This document shows, in pieces, positions 25,159-33,781 of a stretch of 42,492 bases of DNA (position 1 is its first letter; every line of letters begins with the position of its first letter). Below the pieces are notes generated by a model. It saw only the letters and a program-made list of their open reading frames with translations, made no database searches and had not been told where the DNA came from. The stretch is from Candidatus Tyrphobacter aquilonaris (GTDB taxonomy: Bacteria; Vulcanimicrobiota; Vulcanimicrobiia; Vulcanimicrobiales; Vulcanimicrobiaceae). Location: contig PKZD01000025.1 of the NCBI GenBank assembly GCA_003133745.1, positions 1 through 42,492 on the forward strand, given 5' to 3'. Position numbers and translations under genes: made by a program.

Positions 25159-25635
25159 CTAGCAATCCTTTACCCCGCGAGGGCCCCATGTAACGATGGA
25201 AGCGGGGGCTAGCTCGGCCGCTTTCGACGATCGCGCAGTGCGTGACAGAGGTGCCGGCCTTCCATGGCGCGATCTCGACCCTCGCTCACGAACCCGGCAC
25301 GATTGTCGTTTCGTGGATGCCGAGAATGCCGATATCTCAACCAACTCGAATAGTGAGTCCAAGCGCGTGAGACGAAAGAGCCACGCAATCTTCGGTCGTA
25401 CGCCGACAAAACGAATTAGCGAGTCCGGATTAATCCGGCACATCGCATTATGCAGGCGCGCAAAGCAGCCAAGAGCGGCGGCATCCACAAGCCGCACGTC
25501 GCTGAGGTCCACGGTGACGCATCCCCACGTCGTGGCGGGCTCCAATCGCGCAAGAAGCGCGTCCCTGTGGAAGAAGTCCAAGTCACCCCGCAAGACGATT
25601 CGGTGGTCCCGGTCGCGGAGCGCAAGTGAACCCAT
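25159..25635 (-). CDS. STAS domain protein lacking the usual phosphorylatable serine
   Basis: This 158-residue protein has an N-terminal STAS domain (about 1-100): LRGDLDFFHRDAL, then CVTVDLSDVRLVDAAALGC at the position of the signature D-L-S-x-V-x-F-x-D-S-S-G-L. The Ser that anti-sigma kinases phosphorylate is Ala here (DAAALG). The last 55 residues are Arg/Ser-rich and likely disordered. GAAAGG about nine bases before the ATG supports the start. It is the first gene of the long operon, one base from the ThDP-enzyme start. Without the serine it may act as a non-switchable binding partner, or follow another control. A 208-base intergenic gap upstream should hold the promoter; I could not define its elements. 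Confidence 0.8.
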   Translation of the reverse strand: MGSLALRDRDHRIVLRGDLDFFHRDALLARLEPATTWGCVTVDLSDVRLVDAAALGCFARLHNAMCRINPDSLIRFVGVRPKIAWLFRLTRLDSLFELVEISAFSASTKRQSCRVRERGSRSRHGRPAPLSRTARSSKAAELAPASIVTWGPRGVKDC

Positions 25636-25843
25636 GCAAGACGCCTTTCTCCGACGGAGCCGCCGGATTCTTACATCGTAGGTCCAGAAGGATGGCGAGC
25701 GCCGTGCGATTCCACACAGGAATGCCTATTTGCGCGTCGCTACGACGACCATCGGCTGGTCATGGGCCCAAACGCACCATGATGCGCCGATACCGTCACT
25801 TACAAGGCCGCTCGGCGGAACGGCGGCATCGGAATGGAGCGCT

Positions 25844-26536
25844 TTAGCGCCAGTACGAGAGGCTGACGTACGGCTCTAAGTAGTTCGAGTTTCCGTCATC
25901 CGGGTCTCTGGAAAACCAACTCTCGTCTTGCACGCCGATCCGAAGGCTCCACGGGCTCACGAGGCTCTTGCGGAAGTTGAGCCCGACGTCGACGCGCGCG
26001 ATTCCGTAGGCATCGGAGCCCGGCTGCGCTCCTCTGACATCGGGATAATACCACACGCTGTAATAGACCGAGCGCGGAACGTAGTAGTTCGCCCAGCGAT
26101 CGATGCCGACGCCGAAACCGGCGATGTTGTAGGTCGTCCAGGGTTCGTACACGTGGTTGTAGTCGTAATAGCCGACGCCGACACCGGTCGGAATCTCCGG
26201 GCGTCCGAGCTCGATGTCGAACTCGTCGTCCCATTCATTGAAGCTATACGGCGCCGTGATCGTCTGGCCGGCGTAGTTGACGGTGTACGCAGACGAGAGG
26301 CGCTCCCAGTGAAATGTGTCGGCGAAGCGCAGGCTCGTACTCGCTTGAAACTCGTATCTGCCTGAAAGCTGCGAGACAAAGCCGTTCCAGTGTCGCCAAC
26401 TCAGCCCCGCTGCCTGGAGGTAACTCTCGTCGGCTTCGATCGTCACGTGATTGGGCTCGGGCGGTGGCGTCTGGTCGGGAACCGCCGCCGGCGTCGGCGT
26501 CACGAGCGCGGCTGCGAGCACTAACGCGGCGAACAT
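25844..26536 (-). CDS. outer-membrane barrel-like protein
   Basis: This 230-residue protein has a signal peptide (MFAALVLAAALVTPTPAA) and then many alternating-residue strands rich in Tyr and Trp, such as FVSQLSGRYEFQAS, GVGVGYYDYNH, VYYSVWYYPD and YLEPYVSLSYWR. The chain ends in aromatic-rich strand sequence, the common outer-membrane barrel pattern. About eight to ten strands can be drawn. AAGGAA six bases before the ATG is a good ribosome-binding site. It is divergent from the cupredoxin, with about 60 bases between starts, so the two may share control. The ligand is unknown. It supports a diderm envelope. Confidence 0.65.
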   Translation of the reverse strand: MFAALVLAAALVTPTPAAVPDQTPPPEPNHVTIEADESYLQAAGLSWRHWNGFVSQLSGRYEFQASTSLRFADTFHWERLSSAYTVNYAGQTITAPYSFNEWDDEFDIELGRPEIPTGVGVGYYDYNHVYEPWTTYNIAGFGVGIDRWANYYVPRSVYYSVWYYPDVRGAQPGSDAYGIARVDVGLNFRKSLVSPWSLRIGVQDESWFSRDPDDGNSNYLEPYVSLSYWR

Positions 26537-26598
26537 GTGATTTCCTTCGATCTCCCTGCGGGGGAATCCGTCGCACTCGTAGGGTAGACCCGAGCATT

Positions 26599-27102
26599 AT
26601 GATCGCGCTGGTTTTCGCGGCACTCCAAATGTTCTCGATCAGCGGCAACGCGTCGCACGCGATCGCCGTTTGGGTCACCGGTCCCGCGCGCGCGCCGGCG
26701 CCGGGCACCTTCGAGATGCACAACGTCAATCGCACGTTCAGGCCGCCGATGATCGTCGTGCCCGTGGGCAGCCAGGTGCGCTTCCCGAACGACGATCCGT
26801 TCGAACACAGCATCTACTCGACCGACAGCGCCAATGGATTCGACATCGGCTACTACGGCACGGGGCCCGGCAAGTACGTGAGCTTCAGCCATGCCGGCGT
26901 GGTCCAAGTGCGCTGCCACATCCACGGGTACATGCACGGCATGATCGTCGTCGCGGGCGGACCGTTCGTTCAGATAACCGGCGGAACGTACGAGATCGCG
27001 AATCTTCCCGCCGGCACGTATACCGTTCACGAAATCACCGATGACGGCATCGACCACACGGTTCGCCTACTAGTAAACGGTAACAAAACGCTGAACTTCT
27101 AG
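26599..27102 (+). CDS. exported cupredoxin-like copper protein
   Basis: This 167-residue protein starts at ATG 26599 with a hydrophobic leader (MIALVFAALQMFSISGNASHA). It has the plastocyanin-like copper set: His in FEHSIYS, then Cys-x-x-His-x-x-Met in VRCHIHGYMHG, the same spacing as C-D-I-H-P-W-M in methylamine-utilisation cupredoxins. A C-terminal NLPAGTYTVHE segment looks like a small carboxypeptidase-regulatory-like beta domain. It should bind type 1 copper in the periplasm and carry electrons. The longer frame back to 26314 only shadows the divergent gene. It overlaps the convergent HD-GYP gene by four bases. Confidence 0.85.
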   Translation: MIALVFAALQMFSISGNASHAIAVWVTGPARAPAPGTFEMHNVNRTFRPPMIVVPVGSQVRFPNDDPFEHSIYSTDSANGFDIGYYGTGPGKYVSFSHAGVVQVRCHIHGYMHGMIVVAGGPFVQITGGTYEIANLPAGTYTVHEITDDGIDHTVRLLVNGNKTLNF

Positions 27103-28394
27103 AGCAGCGCGCCGGGATGCAGGTCGCGCAAGTCGAACTGCTGCCCGAAGAGCCGGGCGAGATCGTCGGTACTTGCGGCGGGCAGCGGCGGCGGCACCTC
27201 GCCCGCATCGATCAACTCCACGAACGCTTGCACGCAGACGGCATCCCATTGCGTACCCGCACCGCGCAGCAACTCTTCGCGAGCCGCTTCCGGCTTCAGC
27301 GCGCGGCGATACGGCCGATCGGTCGTCATCGCGTCGTACGTGTCCGCAACGGCGATGACGCGCGCGCCCAGCGGAATCGCCTCTCCCGCGATCTTGCGCG
27401 GGTAGCCGCGGCCGTCCCAACGCTCATGGTGGTGCAGAACGCACGGCACGATGTCGGCCATTGCTTCGATATTGCCCAGAATGGATCTCGCGATCTCCGG
27501 ATGCTGACCGATGATCGCTCGCTCTCGTTCGTCGAGGTTCGCCGGTTTCAGCAATACGGCGTCGGGTATGCCGATCTTGCCGATGTCGTGGAGGAGCGCC
27601 GAAGCGCTGATCGTCTTGATCTGCGGCGCCTTGAGTTTCATGCGCTTTGCCAACTTCACGGCGTACTCGGAGACCCGCTTTGAGTGGCCGGCCGTGTACG
27701 GATCCCGTTTGTCGACGATTGCCGCAATCCCGTTCATCGTGTGCGTAAACGTTTCGTCGGCTAAGCGCTGACGCCGGTTGAGTTCGCGTTGCGCCGCAAT
27801 CGCGAGCACGAGCAGTGAAATGAAGATGAGCGAACTCGTGATCCACGTCGCCCTGAAGATGAACTGCACGACGCCCTCGTCTTGCGCGTCCAGTGGCGAC
27901 TGCCAAAAATCGATGGCGATAATTGCCGCGATGCCGTTGCCCGTGGGGTTCGCGAACGGCGAATACACCGTAAAGACGGCATCGCCGTCGACGTCATGCG
28001 TCGGACCGGTGATGTATCCGCGTTCGGGTTCCAGTGCCGCGGCTGCGAGCGCCCGCTGCGCAGGAGCGCCCGCCGGATAGATGGCGGTGCCGTCGGTGCG
28101 GTAGAGGCGCAGCGCGCGGTCGTTGAGCGCGAACTGATCGAAGCTTTCGAGTTGTCTTGCCTCGCGGTCGAGCTGCGTTCTCACGCTTGGTGAAATCGGC
28201 CGGTGCATATCGGAGTCGGCGATGATCTGCGTCAGGCCCTCGCTGACGCGGCTCAGCGCCGAATAGACGGCGCTGTTGATCGTGCTCGCCCGCTCCTGCT
28301 CGCTGAAAACGCGAGAGAGGACCAGCGCGCTCGTCAGCGACAGCATCAGTGCGACGACGCCAAAACGGATCAGAAACTCGTAGCGGTGGAGCAT
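27099..28394 (-). CDS. membrane sensor with HD-GYP cyclic-di-GMP phosphodiesterase domain
   Basis: This 431-residue protein has a membrane helix at about 10-28, a periplasmic sensor domain (30-178) and a second helix (183-202). The HD-GYP domain at about 215-385 has HD at 269-270 (LLHDIGKIGIPD), the downstream H-P-E at 298-300, and HHERWDGRGYP at 322-332. All are standard for metal-dependent c-di-GMP hydrolysis. The ligand of the periplasmic part is not identifiable. It is convergent with the cupredoxin and divergent from the OPT transporter. A GGDEF protein at 34,047 could make the second messenger that this one removes. Confidence 0.93.
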   Translation of the reverse strand: MLHRYEFLIRFGVVALMLSLTSALVLSRVFSEQERASTINSAVYSALSRVSEGLTQIIADSDMHRPISPSVRTQLDREARQLESFDQFALNDRALRLYRTDGTAIYPAGAPAQRALAAAALEPERGYITGPTHDVDGDAVFTVYSPFANPTGNGIAAIIAIDFWQSPLDAQDEGVVQFIFRATWITSSLIFISLLVLAIAAQRELNRRQRLADETFTHTMNGIAAIVDKRDPYTAGHSKRVSEYAVKLAKRMKLKAPQIKTISASALLHDIGKIGIPDAVLLKPANLDERERAIIGQHPEIARSILGNIEAMADIVPCVLHHHERWDGRGYPRKIAGEAIPLGARVIAVADTYDAMTTDRPYRRALKPEAAREELLRGAGTQWDAVCVQAFVELIDAGEVPPPLPAASTDDLARLFGQQFDLRDLHPGALL

Positions 28395-28514
28395 GCCCCC
28401 CAGACTATATCACCGCTTACGTTCTGCAGAGATTTGCGCGAATCGCGCCTCGCCATATCTTACAGGAACTTTACATCCCAGGATACCCGCGCCGCAGCAC
28501 TAATAAGCCTCTTC

Positions 28515-30461
28515 GTGCAGGCTTCGCATCTCAAGGAACTGAGCCTCCGCGGTTTGCTCTTGGGCGGCGCGATCACGCTCATCTTTACGGCAGCAAACGT
28601 GTACCTCGGATTGAAGGTCGGATTGACGTTCGCATCGTCGATTCCGGCCGCCGTGATCTCCATGGCGCTGCTCCGCCCGTTTAAGAATGCGACCATCGTC
28701 GAGAACAACATCGTGCAGACTGTTGCATCGGCGGCCGGGACGCTTTCGTCGGTGATCTTCGTGCTGCCGGGGCTCGTCATGATCGGTTGGTGGACCGGTT
28801 TTCCGTTCTGGCAGTCGTTCGCGATCGTCGCGGCCGGAGGCATCCTGGGCGTGATGTACAGCGTGCCGCTTCGCCGCGCGCTCGTGACGAACTCCGATCT
28901 CCCGTATCCCGAAGGCGTCGCGGCCGCGGAAGTCCTGAAAGTCGGCGCCGGCGAGCATCGTGAAGAGGCAGCGGCGGAGAATCGCGCCGGCCTCGCGGCG
29001 CTCGTCGCGAGCAGCATCGTGTCGGCGGCGTTTCAGTTGCTCAGCGCAATGCGTATTTTCGCCGGTGAGTTCGACGCGTACGTTCGCGTCGGCCCCTCCA
29101 CGACCGGTTTCGGAATCGCAGCGTCGCTCGCGTTGATCGGCGCGGGCCATCTCATCGGTTTAACCGTCGGCCTTGCGATCCTTACGGGGCTCGTCATCGC
29201 GTGGGGCATCGCCATGCCGATTCTCACCGCGATGCACCCGATGGCCGGCGCCGCCGCGGATGTCGCGGGATTCATCTGGTCTCACTACGTTCGCTTCATC
29301 GGCGTGGGAGCGATCGGGATCTCCGCGATCTGGACCATCAGCCGGCTCATCGCTCCGGTATGGAACGGCTTGATGTCGGCGATGGCTGCATCGCGCGCAC
29401 GCCGCACGAATCCGAACGAAGCGCTGCCGATCGGCGAGCGCGACATGCCGATCGGAATCGTCGCCCTTGTCAGCGTCGTCTGTTTGATTCCGATCGGCAT
29501 TGCGCTGTGGGCCTTTCTCTCCGGCACCGCATTGGGATCGATGGTCGTACCGCTCGTGGCCGCGGCGATCGTCTACATCGTGATCGCGGGTTTCCTCGTC
29601 GCCGCCGCGTGCGGATACATGGCGGGATTGATCGGGTCGTCGAACAGCCCCGTCTCCGGGCTTGCGATCCTCGCGGTGATCGGTGCGTCGCTCCTACTCG
29701 CGTTGCTCGCGCATTCGGTGGGCGCATCCGCTTCGCAAGCGCTCGTCGCGTACGCCCTCTTCGTAACGGCGGTCCTCATTAACGTTGCGACCATCTCAAA
29801 CGACAATCTTCAGGACCTCAAGACGGGCCAGCTCGTCGGAGCGACGCCGTGGAAGCAGCAAGCGGCCCTCGTCGTCGGCGTGATTTTCGGCGCGCTCGTC
29901 ATTCCTCCGATCCTCGATCTGTTGAATAAGGCGTACGGATTCGGCGGTGCGCACGGCCTGCCCGCGCCGCAAGCGACGCTCATCTCGACGCTCGCAAAGG
30001 GCGTGATTCAGGGACACATCGACTGGCGGCTCATCGGCGTGGGCGTGCTCGTCGGCGCCGTCATCATCGCGATCGACGAGATCGGGCGCATCACGCGCCG
30101 GTTCCGGCTTCCGCCGCTCGCCGTCGGACTGGGCATCTATCTTCCGGCGTCCACGACCGCGCCCGCCGTGATCGGCGCACTCTTCGGGGCCGCGTACAAC
30201 CGCTGGGTCACAAAGCGACCGAACGCACCGGCGGCAAAACGCTTGGGCGTGCTCGTCGCTTCGGGCCTCATCGTCGGCGAGAGTCTCTTCGGCGTGCTCC
30301 TTGCCGGGATCATCGTCGCGAGCGGGAAACCGTCGCCGCTCGCCGTCGTCGGCGATGCGTTTGGAACGTGGGCATCCGTGCTCGGCATCATCGCCTTCGT
30401 CGGCACGCCGTGGCTGCTCTACCGTTGGATCGGCCGGCGGGCCGGGCAACTACGGAGTTAG
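28515..30461 (+). CDS. OPT family oligopeptide/metal-chelate transporter
   Basis: This protein of about 648 residues has some fourteen to sixteen hydrophobic helices and OPT-family motifs: LGLKVGLTFASSIPAAVISM near the N-terminus, NNIVQTVASAAG, YPEGVAAAEVLK and NDNLQDLKTGQLVGATPWKQQ near 430. Prokaryotic OPT transporters take up peptides or iron chelates using ion gradients. The start is placed at GTG 28515, the only GTG in frame between the divergent HD-GYP start and the first helix; TTG codons upstream are alternatives and no Shine-Dalgarno sequence decides. The longer open frame from 28203 is a shadow of the HD-GYP gene. It overlaps the DUF3828-like gene by four bases at its 3' end. Confidence 0.9.
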   Translation: MQASHLKELSLRGLLLGGAITLIFTAANVYLGLKVGLTFASSIPAAVISMALLRPFKNATIVENNIVQTVASAAGTLSSVIFVLPGLVMIGWWTGFPFWQSFAIVAAGGILGVMYSVPLRRALVTNSDLPYPEGVAAAEVLKVGAGEHREEAAAENRAGLAALVASSIVSAAFQLLSAMRIFAGEFDAYVRVGPSTTGFGIAASLALIGAGHLIGLTVGLAILTGLVIAWGIAMPILTAMHPMAGAAADVAGFIWSHYVRFIGVGAIGISAIWTISRLIAPVWNGLMSAMAASRARRTNPNEALPIGERDMPIGIVALVSVVCLIPIGIALWAFLSGTALGSMVVPLVAAAIVYIVIAGFLVAAACGYMAGLIGSSNSPVSGLAILAVIGASLLLALLAHSVGASASQALVAYALFVTAVLINVATISNDNLQDLKTGQLVGATPWKQQAALVVGVIFGALVIPPILDLLNKAYGFGGAHGLPAPQATLISTLAKGVIQGHIDWRLIGVGVLVGAVIIAIDEIGRITRRFRLPPLAVGLGIYLPASTTAPAVIGALFGAAYNRWVTKRPNAPAAKRLGVLVASGLIVGESLFGVLLAGIIVASGKPSPLAVVGDAFGTWASVLGIIAFVGTPWLLYRWIGRRAGQLRS

Positions 30462-30973
30462 TGCCCCGACGATTTCAACGCTTGTTGAAGGAACGAACGG
30501 AAATGGAACGCCGTATAGTCGATGTCGTAGATTCGGTATGATCCGTTCTCGTAACGTAGCATCATCGTGAGGTGCGACGACACGCCATGCCGGCCCTGGA
30601 TCGGCAGCGTAACCGGGACGTACGTCGTCACGCCCCTGACGGTCGCCGTCCCGACCTGAAACGATGCGGCGTAAACCTGTGCGTTGACGAACGGATCGAA
30701 GTCGATGATATCGCTGTGCTCGGCACTCTCGCGCGTTAACGCCGTTTGTACGAGCGTGTAGAGCGTCGGATCGAAGTATGCTTTGGCCTGGGGAAACTGC
30801 GCGCCCCAATACCGATCACGGCGGGTTGTGGTGAAATACCAGTTGTAGAAGTGATCGACGACCGCCGTCGCGCCGGAGGGCGCTGCGTGAGCCGGTCCGG
30901 CGGCCAACGCGAGCAGCGCGCACGCAAGAAGAACGCGCGCGATCAATCGGCTCTTGCTACGAAGACGCGGCAC
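30458..30973 (-). CDS. DUF3828-like secreted protein
   Basis: This protein of about 171 residues is predicted from GTG 30973 (a TTG at 30946 is the alternative). The start has a basic n-region (RLRSKSR), then the core LIARVLLACALLALAAGP and an AHA cleavage site. The mature domain contains VVDHFYNWYF, then IDFDPFVNAQ, which resembles the DUF3828 hallmark D-F-D-P-F-x-N-A-Q, and ends with YRIYDIDY. The family is periplasmic and uncharacterised. It overlaps the HiPIP gene by about 31 bases on the same strand, so the two are likely co-translated and may work together at the membrane. Confidence 0.65.
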   Translation of the reverse strand: MPRLRSKSRLIARVLLACALLALAAGPAHAAPSGATAVVDHFYNWYFTTTRRDRYWGAQFPQAKAYFDPTLYTLVQTALTRESAEHSDIIDFDPFVNAQVYAASFQVGTATVRGVTTYVPVTLPIQGRHGVSSHLTMMLRYENGSYRIYDIDYTAFHFRSFLQQALKSSGH

Positions 30974-31221
30974 CAGCCGTTTGGACTGATCGCCCCCTGC
31001 ACGAGATCGCAGGTTCCCGGCGCCGCCGGGGTCTTGCCGGCGTGAAAGACCCGGCAGTTTGCGCATCGCTGACCGAGATGCGGAGACGATTGGTACGCGA
31101 GGTGCGCCTTCGAGGCTTTCCCACCATCGGTCTTATCCGCGGCAATGCCGGCGAGCGCCGGCAGAACGATAAAACCTACAAGCGCCTTGCGACGGCTGAT
31201 CTTTTCGGGTTCACTCTTCAT
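30943..31221 (-). CDS. high-potential iron-sulfur protein (HiPIP), Tat-exported
   Basis: This 92-residue protein begins with a twin-arginine signal (SRRKALVGF near residue 9, hydrophobic core to about 27). The mature part carries the four HiPIP cysteines Cys53, Cys56, Cys71 and Cys84 (QRCANC, GTCDL, GWCRVF), with the usual C-x2-C-x14-C-x12-C spacing, and the N-G-W-C end. HiPIPs bind one 4Fe-4S cluster and shuttle electrons in the periplasm. Its stop lies inside the DUF3828-like gene. Redox partners are not visible locally except, possibly, the cupredoxin 4 kb away. Confidence 0.88.
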   Translation of the reverse strand: MKSEPEKISRRKALVGFIVLPALAGIAADKTDGGKASKAHLAYQSSPHLGQRCANCRVFHAGKTPAAPGTCDLVQGAISPNGWCRVFVARAD

Positions 31222-31261
31222 ATTCGTCGTCTACGCGAGCGACGGACGCCCCACCTTGCTT

Positions 31262-32758
31262 CTAGGTCCAGAACCCCGCGATTTGCGCGTGAAGGTGGAA
31301 CCGCACGAGGGCTGCGCCGGCGTGAATGCCCCGGATGCGGACCTGCGCCACGCCGTTACGCACCGGAACTGAAGCGGTAGTTCCGCCGGCGGCGAGTTCG
31401 GCCGCACCGCCAACTTCGAAGTACATCGTCCCCGAATCCGACGCGGGCAGCCCGTCGCAGTGCACGGTCAGCGTTTGGACGCTGCCGGTCTCGCTCTCGC
31501 GGATCGGATCCGCGCGCAACGTGACGACGTCCGCCGGAAACGCATTCGACGTCGTCGTTCCGGACTTGATCGAGAACGTGTGCCGTCCGAGCGCCACGCT
31601 ATCGGAAAACCGCCCTACCGTTTCCAGATTCGACGCGGCAACCGTCTGCACGTTCGCCTCGGAGCCGTCCATGAGCACGTGCGTGTTGAACGGATCGGTG
31701 CCGCGCGTCTGCATGTCGACGAGGTTACGGCCGTTCCCGCCGCGTTCGTACGCCGACGAAGCACGCGTGATTGCCGTTCCGGACTGCGGCGCGTCCGTGA
31801 CCGGATCCGCGCTGCTCACGGCGGCGTGCGCGTCGACCGTGCAATGCGCGGCCGCGTCATCGGGCTTCCCGTCCCGCGTAAAGTTCGTGAAGAGCGCGAC
31901 CGTGGCGGCAAGTGCGGGCAAGCGGAAATCGATATGTCCGTCGGGATCAGTGAAGGCTTGGAAGAAATGCGCGTGTCCTTGGTGATCCTGCACCTGGAAC
32001 GTCACCTGATCGACCGTGCCAACCTGGGCGGGATCTTCGACGGTTGCGATCATTTCGGATGACGGCCCCGCTACGCTCGTGAGATAGACCTGCTCGCCGT
32101 CGGCTCCCGATCCGGCTTGCGCCGTGCTCGGCGTGAGCGGAGACGTCATGCCGACGTCTTCCCAATGTTCGTGGAGCCAGTCGTACGTCCGCTCCGTCTT
32201 CTTCGCTTCTTCACCCTTCTTCTGCGTCGTGACGGTTTGATGACCGCCCGTGCGCTCCCAGCGCCCCGTCGGCCCCGCGCCGAAATACGTCTCCTCGGTC
32301 GTGTAGTCGATCTTCGTCGTCACGCCGGTGCTGTTGTTGATGACGACGTTCGTCGACGTGTACGTCCGCGTGCCTTTTATCCAGTCCGTGTGCTGCTTCC
32401 ACTCGAGGGTGCTCCTCGAGAGAACCTTGCCGCCTTTGGCGTCGAGGTTTTCATGGACGTGCGACTGGCTCGAGTCGAGTTCGTGTCCGTTGGGGTCCGT
32501 CGTCGTGGTCGTCGTCGTATGATCCGTTTGATACGTCGCTCCCGGCATGCCGTTCGTCAGCGGACCCGAGACGTCGACGGTCGTCGTCGTCACGGTATTT
32601 CCGTTCCCGTCGGTGGTCGTCGTGACCGTCTGCGTTCCGCTCTCTTCTCCGTCTTGAATCTGCGTCGTCGTCGATTTCTGTGCGGACGCGGGCACGGCGT
32701 TGACGAGGAACGCGAGCGCGATCGCGGCGGAGGCGATTCGAGCGATCGGAAAGGTCAT
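31262..32758 (-). CDS. Thr-rich secreted protein with C-terminal beta domains
   Basis: This 498-residue protein has a signal peptide (MTFPIARIASAAIALAFLVNAVPASA). The N-terminal third is Thr/Asp/Gly-rich with short repeated TVTTTT-type strands, followed by W- and H-containing strands (WLHEHWEDV). The C-terminal half looks like one or two beta-sandwich domains with isolated Cys. ATG 32758 is chosen because GAGGT lies seven bases upstream and the frame before it shadows another gene. No catalytic motif is visible. A cell-surface or adhesion-like role is a guess. Confidence 0.6.
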   Translation of the reverse strand: MTFPIARIASAAIALAFLVNAVPASAQKSTTTQIQDGEESGTQTVTTTTDGNGNTVTTTTVDVSGPLTNGMPGATYQTDHTTTTTTTDPNGHELDSSQSHVHENLDAKGGKVLSRSTLEWKQHTDWIKGTRTYTSTNVVINNSTGVTTKIDYTTEETYFGAGPTGRWERTGGHQTVTTQKKGEEAKKTERTYDWLHEHWEDVGMTSPLTPSTAQAGSGADGEQVYLTSVAGPSSEMIATVEDPAQVGTVDQVTFQVQDHQGHAHFFQAFTDPDGHIDFRLPALAATVALFTNFTRDGKPDDAAAHCTVDAHAAVSSADPVTDAPQSGTAITRASSAYERGGNGRNLVDMQTRGTDPFNTHVLMDGSEANVQTVAASNLETVGRFSDSVALGRHTFSIKSGTTTSNAFPADVVTLRADPIRESETGSVQTLTVHCDGLPASDSGTMYFEVGGAAELAAGGTTASVPVRNGVAQVRIRGIHAGAALVRFHLHAQIAGFWT

Positions 32759-32777
32759 GACGAGTACCTCGTGCGTT

Positions 32778-33731
32778 TTAGTGCAGGGCAATACCCGAAG
32801 GGCAGTCGAGGGTTGTGGCGGCGCCGACGATCTCCTGAGCCGGTGCGACGTTGCCGCTCGCGCCGGGCGCGAAAACATTGATCGCGGGGATGCTCGTGCT
32901 CACCGCGTAGACGTAACCCTTGGCGTCGACTTCGATGCCATAGGGTTCGTTGAGGTTGGCGTTCGAGCCGGAGATCGTGAGGATCGGGGCGACGTTTCCG
33001 GATGAGCCGGCCGCGAACTCGAGGATCGAGCTCGTGTTGTAGTCGGCGATCCAAATGTTGTTCTTCGAATCGAGCGCGATGCCGTATGGACCGTTGAGCG
33101 TCGTGTTTGAACCGGAGATCGTTGCAGTCGGCGTCGCGTTGCCGGTCGCGGTGGTCGCAAACTCGTCGATCGCGCTGGCCCCGTAGTCGACGACGTACGT
33201 GACGCCCGACGAACCCACGGTCACGCCCTCGACGTCGGAAAAACCCGAATACGTGATGCGTCGCGTCGGCGCCACGTTTCCGCTCGCACCTTTTGCAAAG
33301 ATGTCAACGGCGCCCGCCTGATCTGCGACGTACAGGTTGCCGTTCACATCGACTGCGTCGGGGACCGGCTCCAAGAAGGTCGTGTTCGAACCCGCGATGG
33401 TCACGAGCGGCGCAACATTTCCGGTCGCGCTTGCTGCAAACTCCTCCACCGAAGCGTTGGACAAGTTACTCACCCAGAGATCCAAGGATGTCGGGTCGAG
33501 CGCCACGCCGTAGGGGCCGTCGATGCCGGTGGCCCCGCCGGTCACGTCGGTGGTCGGACTGACGTTGCCCGTGCCGAGCGCCGGAAACGACAGCAGCGAG
33601 CTCGAGCACTGATCGCTGACATAGATGGTCGCGGCCCGGTGAACGAGCGAGCCCGGCGGATTGAACGCTGTTCCTGTAGACGTGCACGCGGCAAGTGCCG
33701 CCATAGCAATGAGGACGGCGAATCGGCGCAT
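32778..33731 (-). CDS. NHL/SMP-30-like beta-propeller lipoprotein
   Basis: This 317-residue lipoprotein begins MRRFAVLIAMAALAAC with a lipobox (LAAC) and then about six repeats. Each has a GNVAP strand, a SGSNT turn, a GPYGIALDSKNN strand and an IWIADYN strand, the NHL-type propeller pattern. It is probably anchored to the outer membrane. ATG 33731 is preferred to the M eight codons upstream because it gives a normal signal peptide. The function is unknown; NHL propellers usually bind proteins or glycans. It differs in sequence from the YVTN propeller at 918-2066. Confidence 0.8.
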   Translation of the reverse strand: MRRFAVLIAMAALAACTSTGTAFNPPGSLVHRAATIYVSDQCSSSLLSFPALGTGNVSPTTDVTGGATGIDGPYGVALDPTSLDLWVSNLSNASVEEFAASATGNVAPLVTIAGSNTTFLEPVPDAVDVNGNLYVADQAGAVDIFAKGASGNVAPTRRITYSGFSDVEGVTVGSSGVTYVVDYGASAIDEFATTATGNATPTATISGSNTTLNGPYGIALDSKNNIWIADYNTSSILEFAAGSSGNVAPILTISGSNANLNEPYGIEVDAKGYVYAVSTSIPAINVFAPGASGNVAPAQEIVGAATTLDCPSGIALH

Positions 33732-33781
33732 GACAGCCCGCTTGGGCGCCAAGCCTCCAAGCCCTTCCTGGATGCCTCCCC

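Noticed and set aside
28203-28514. N-terminal extension of the OPT transporter
   Set aside because: It is antisense to the HD-GYP signal region and not hydrophobic; the family starts just before the first helix.
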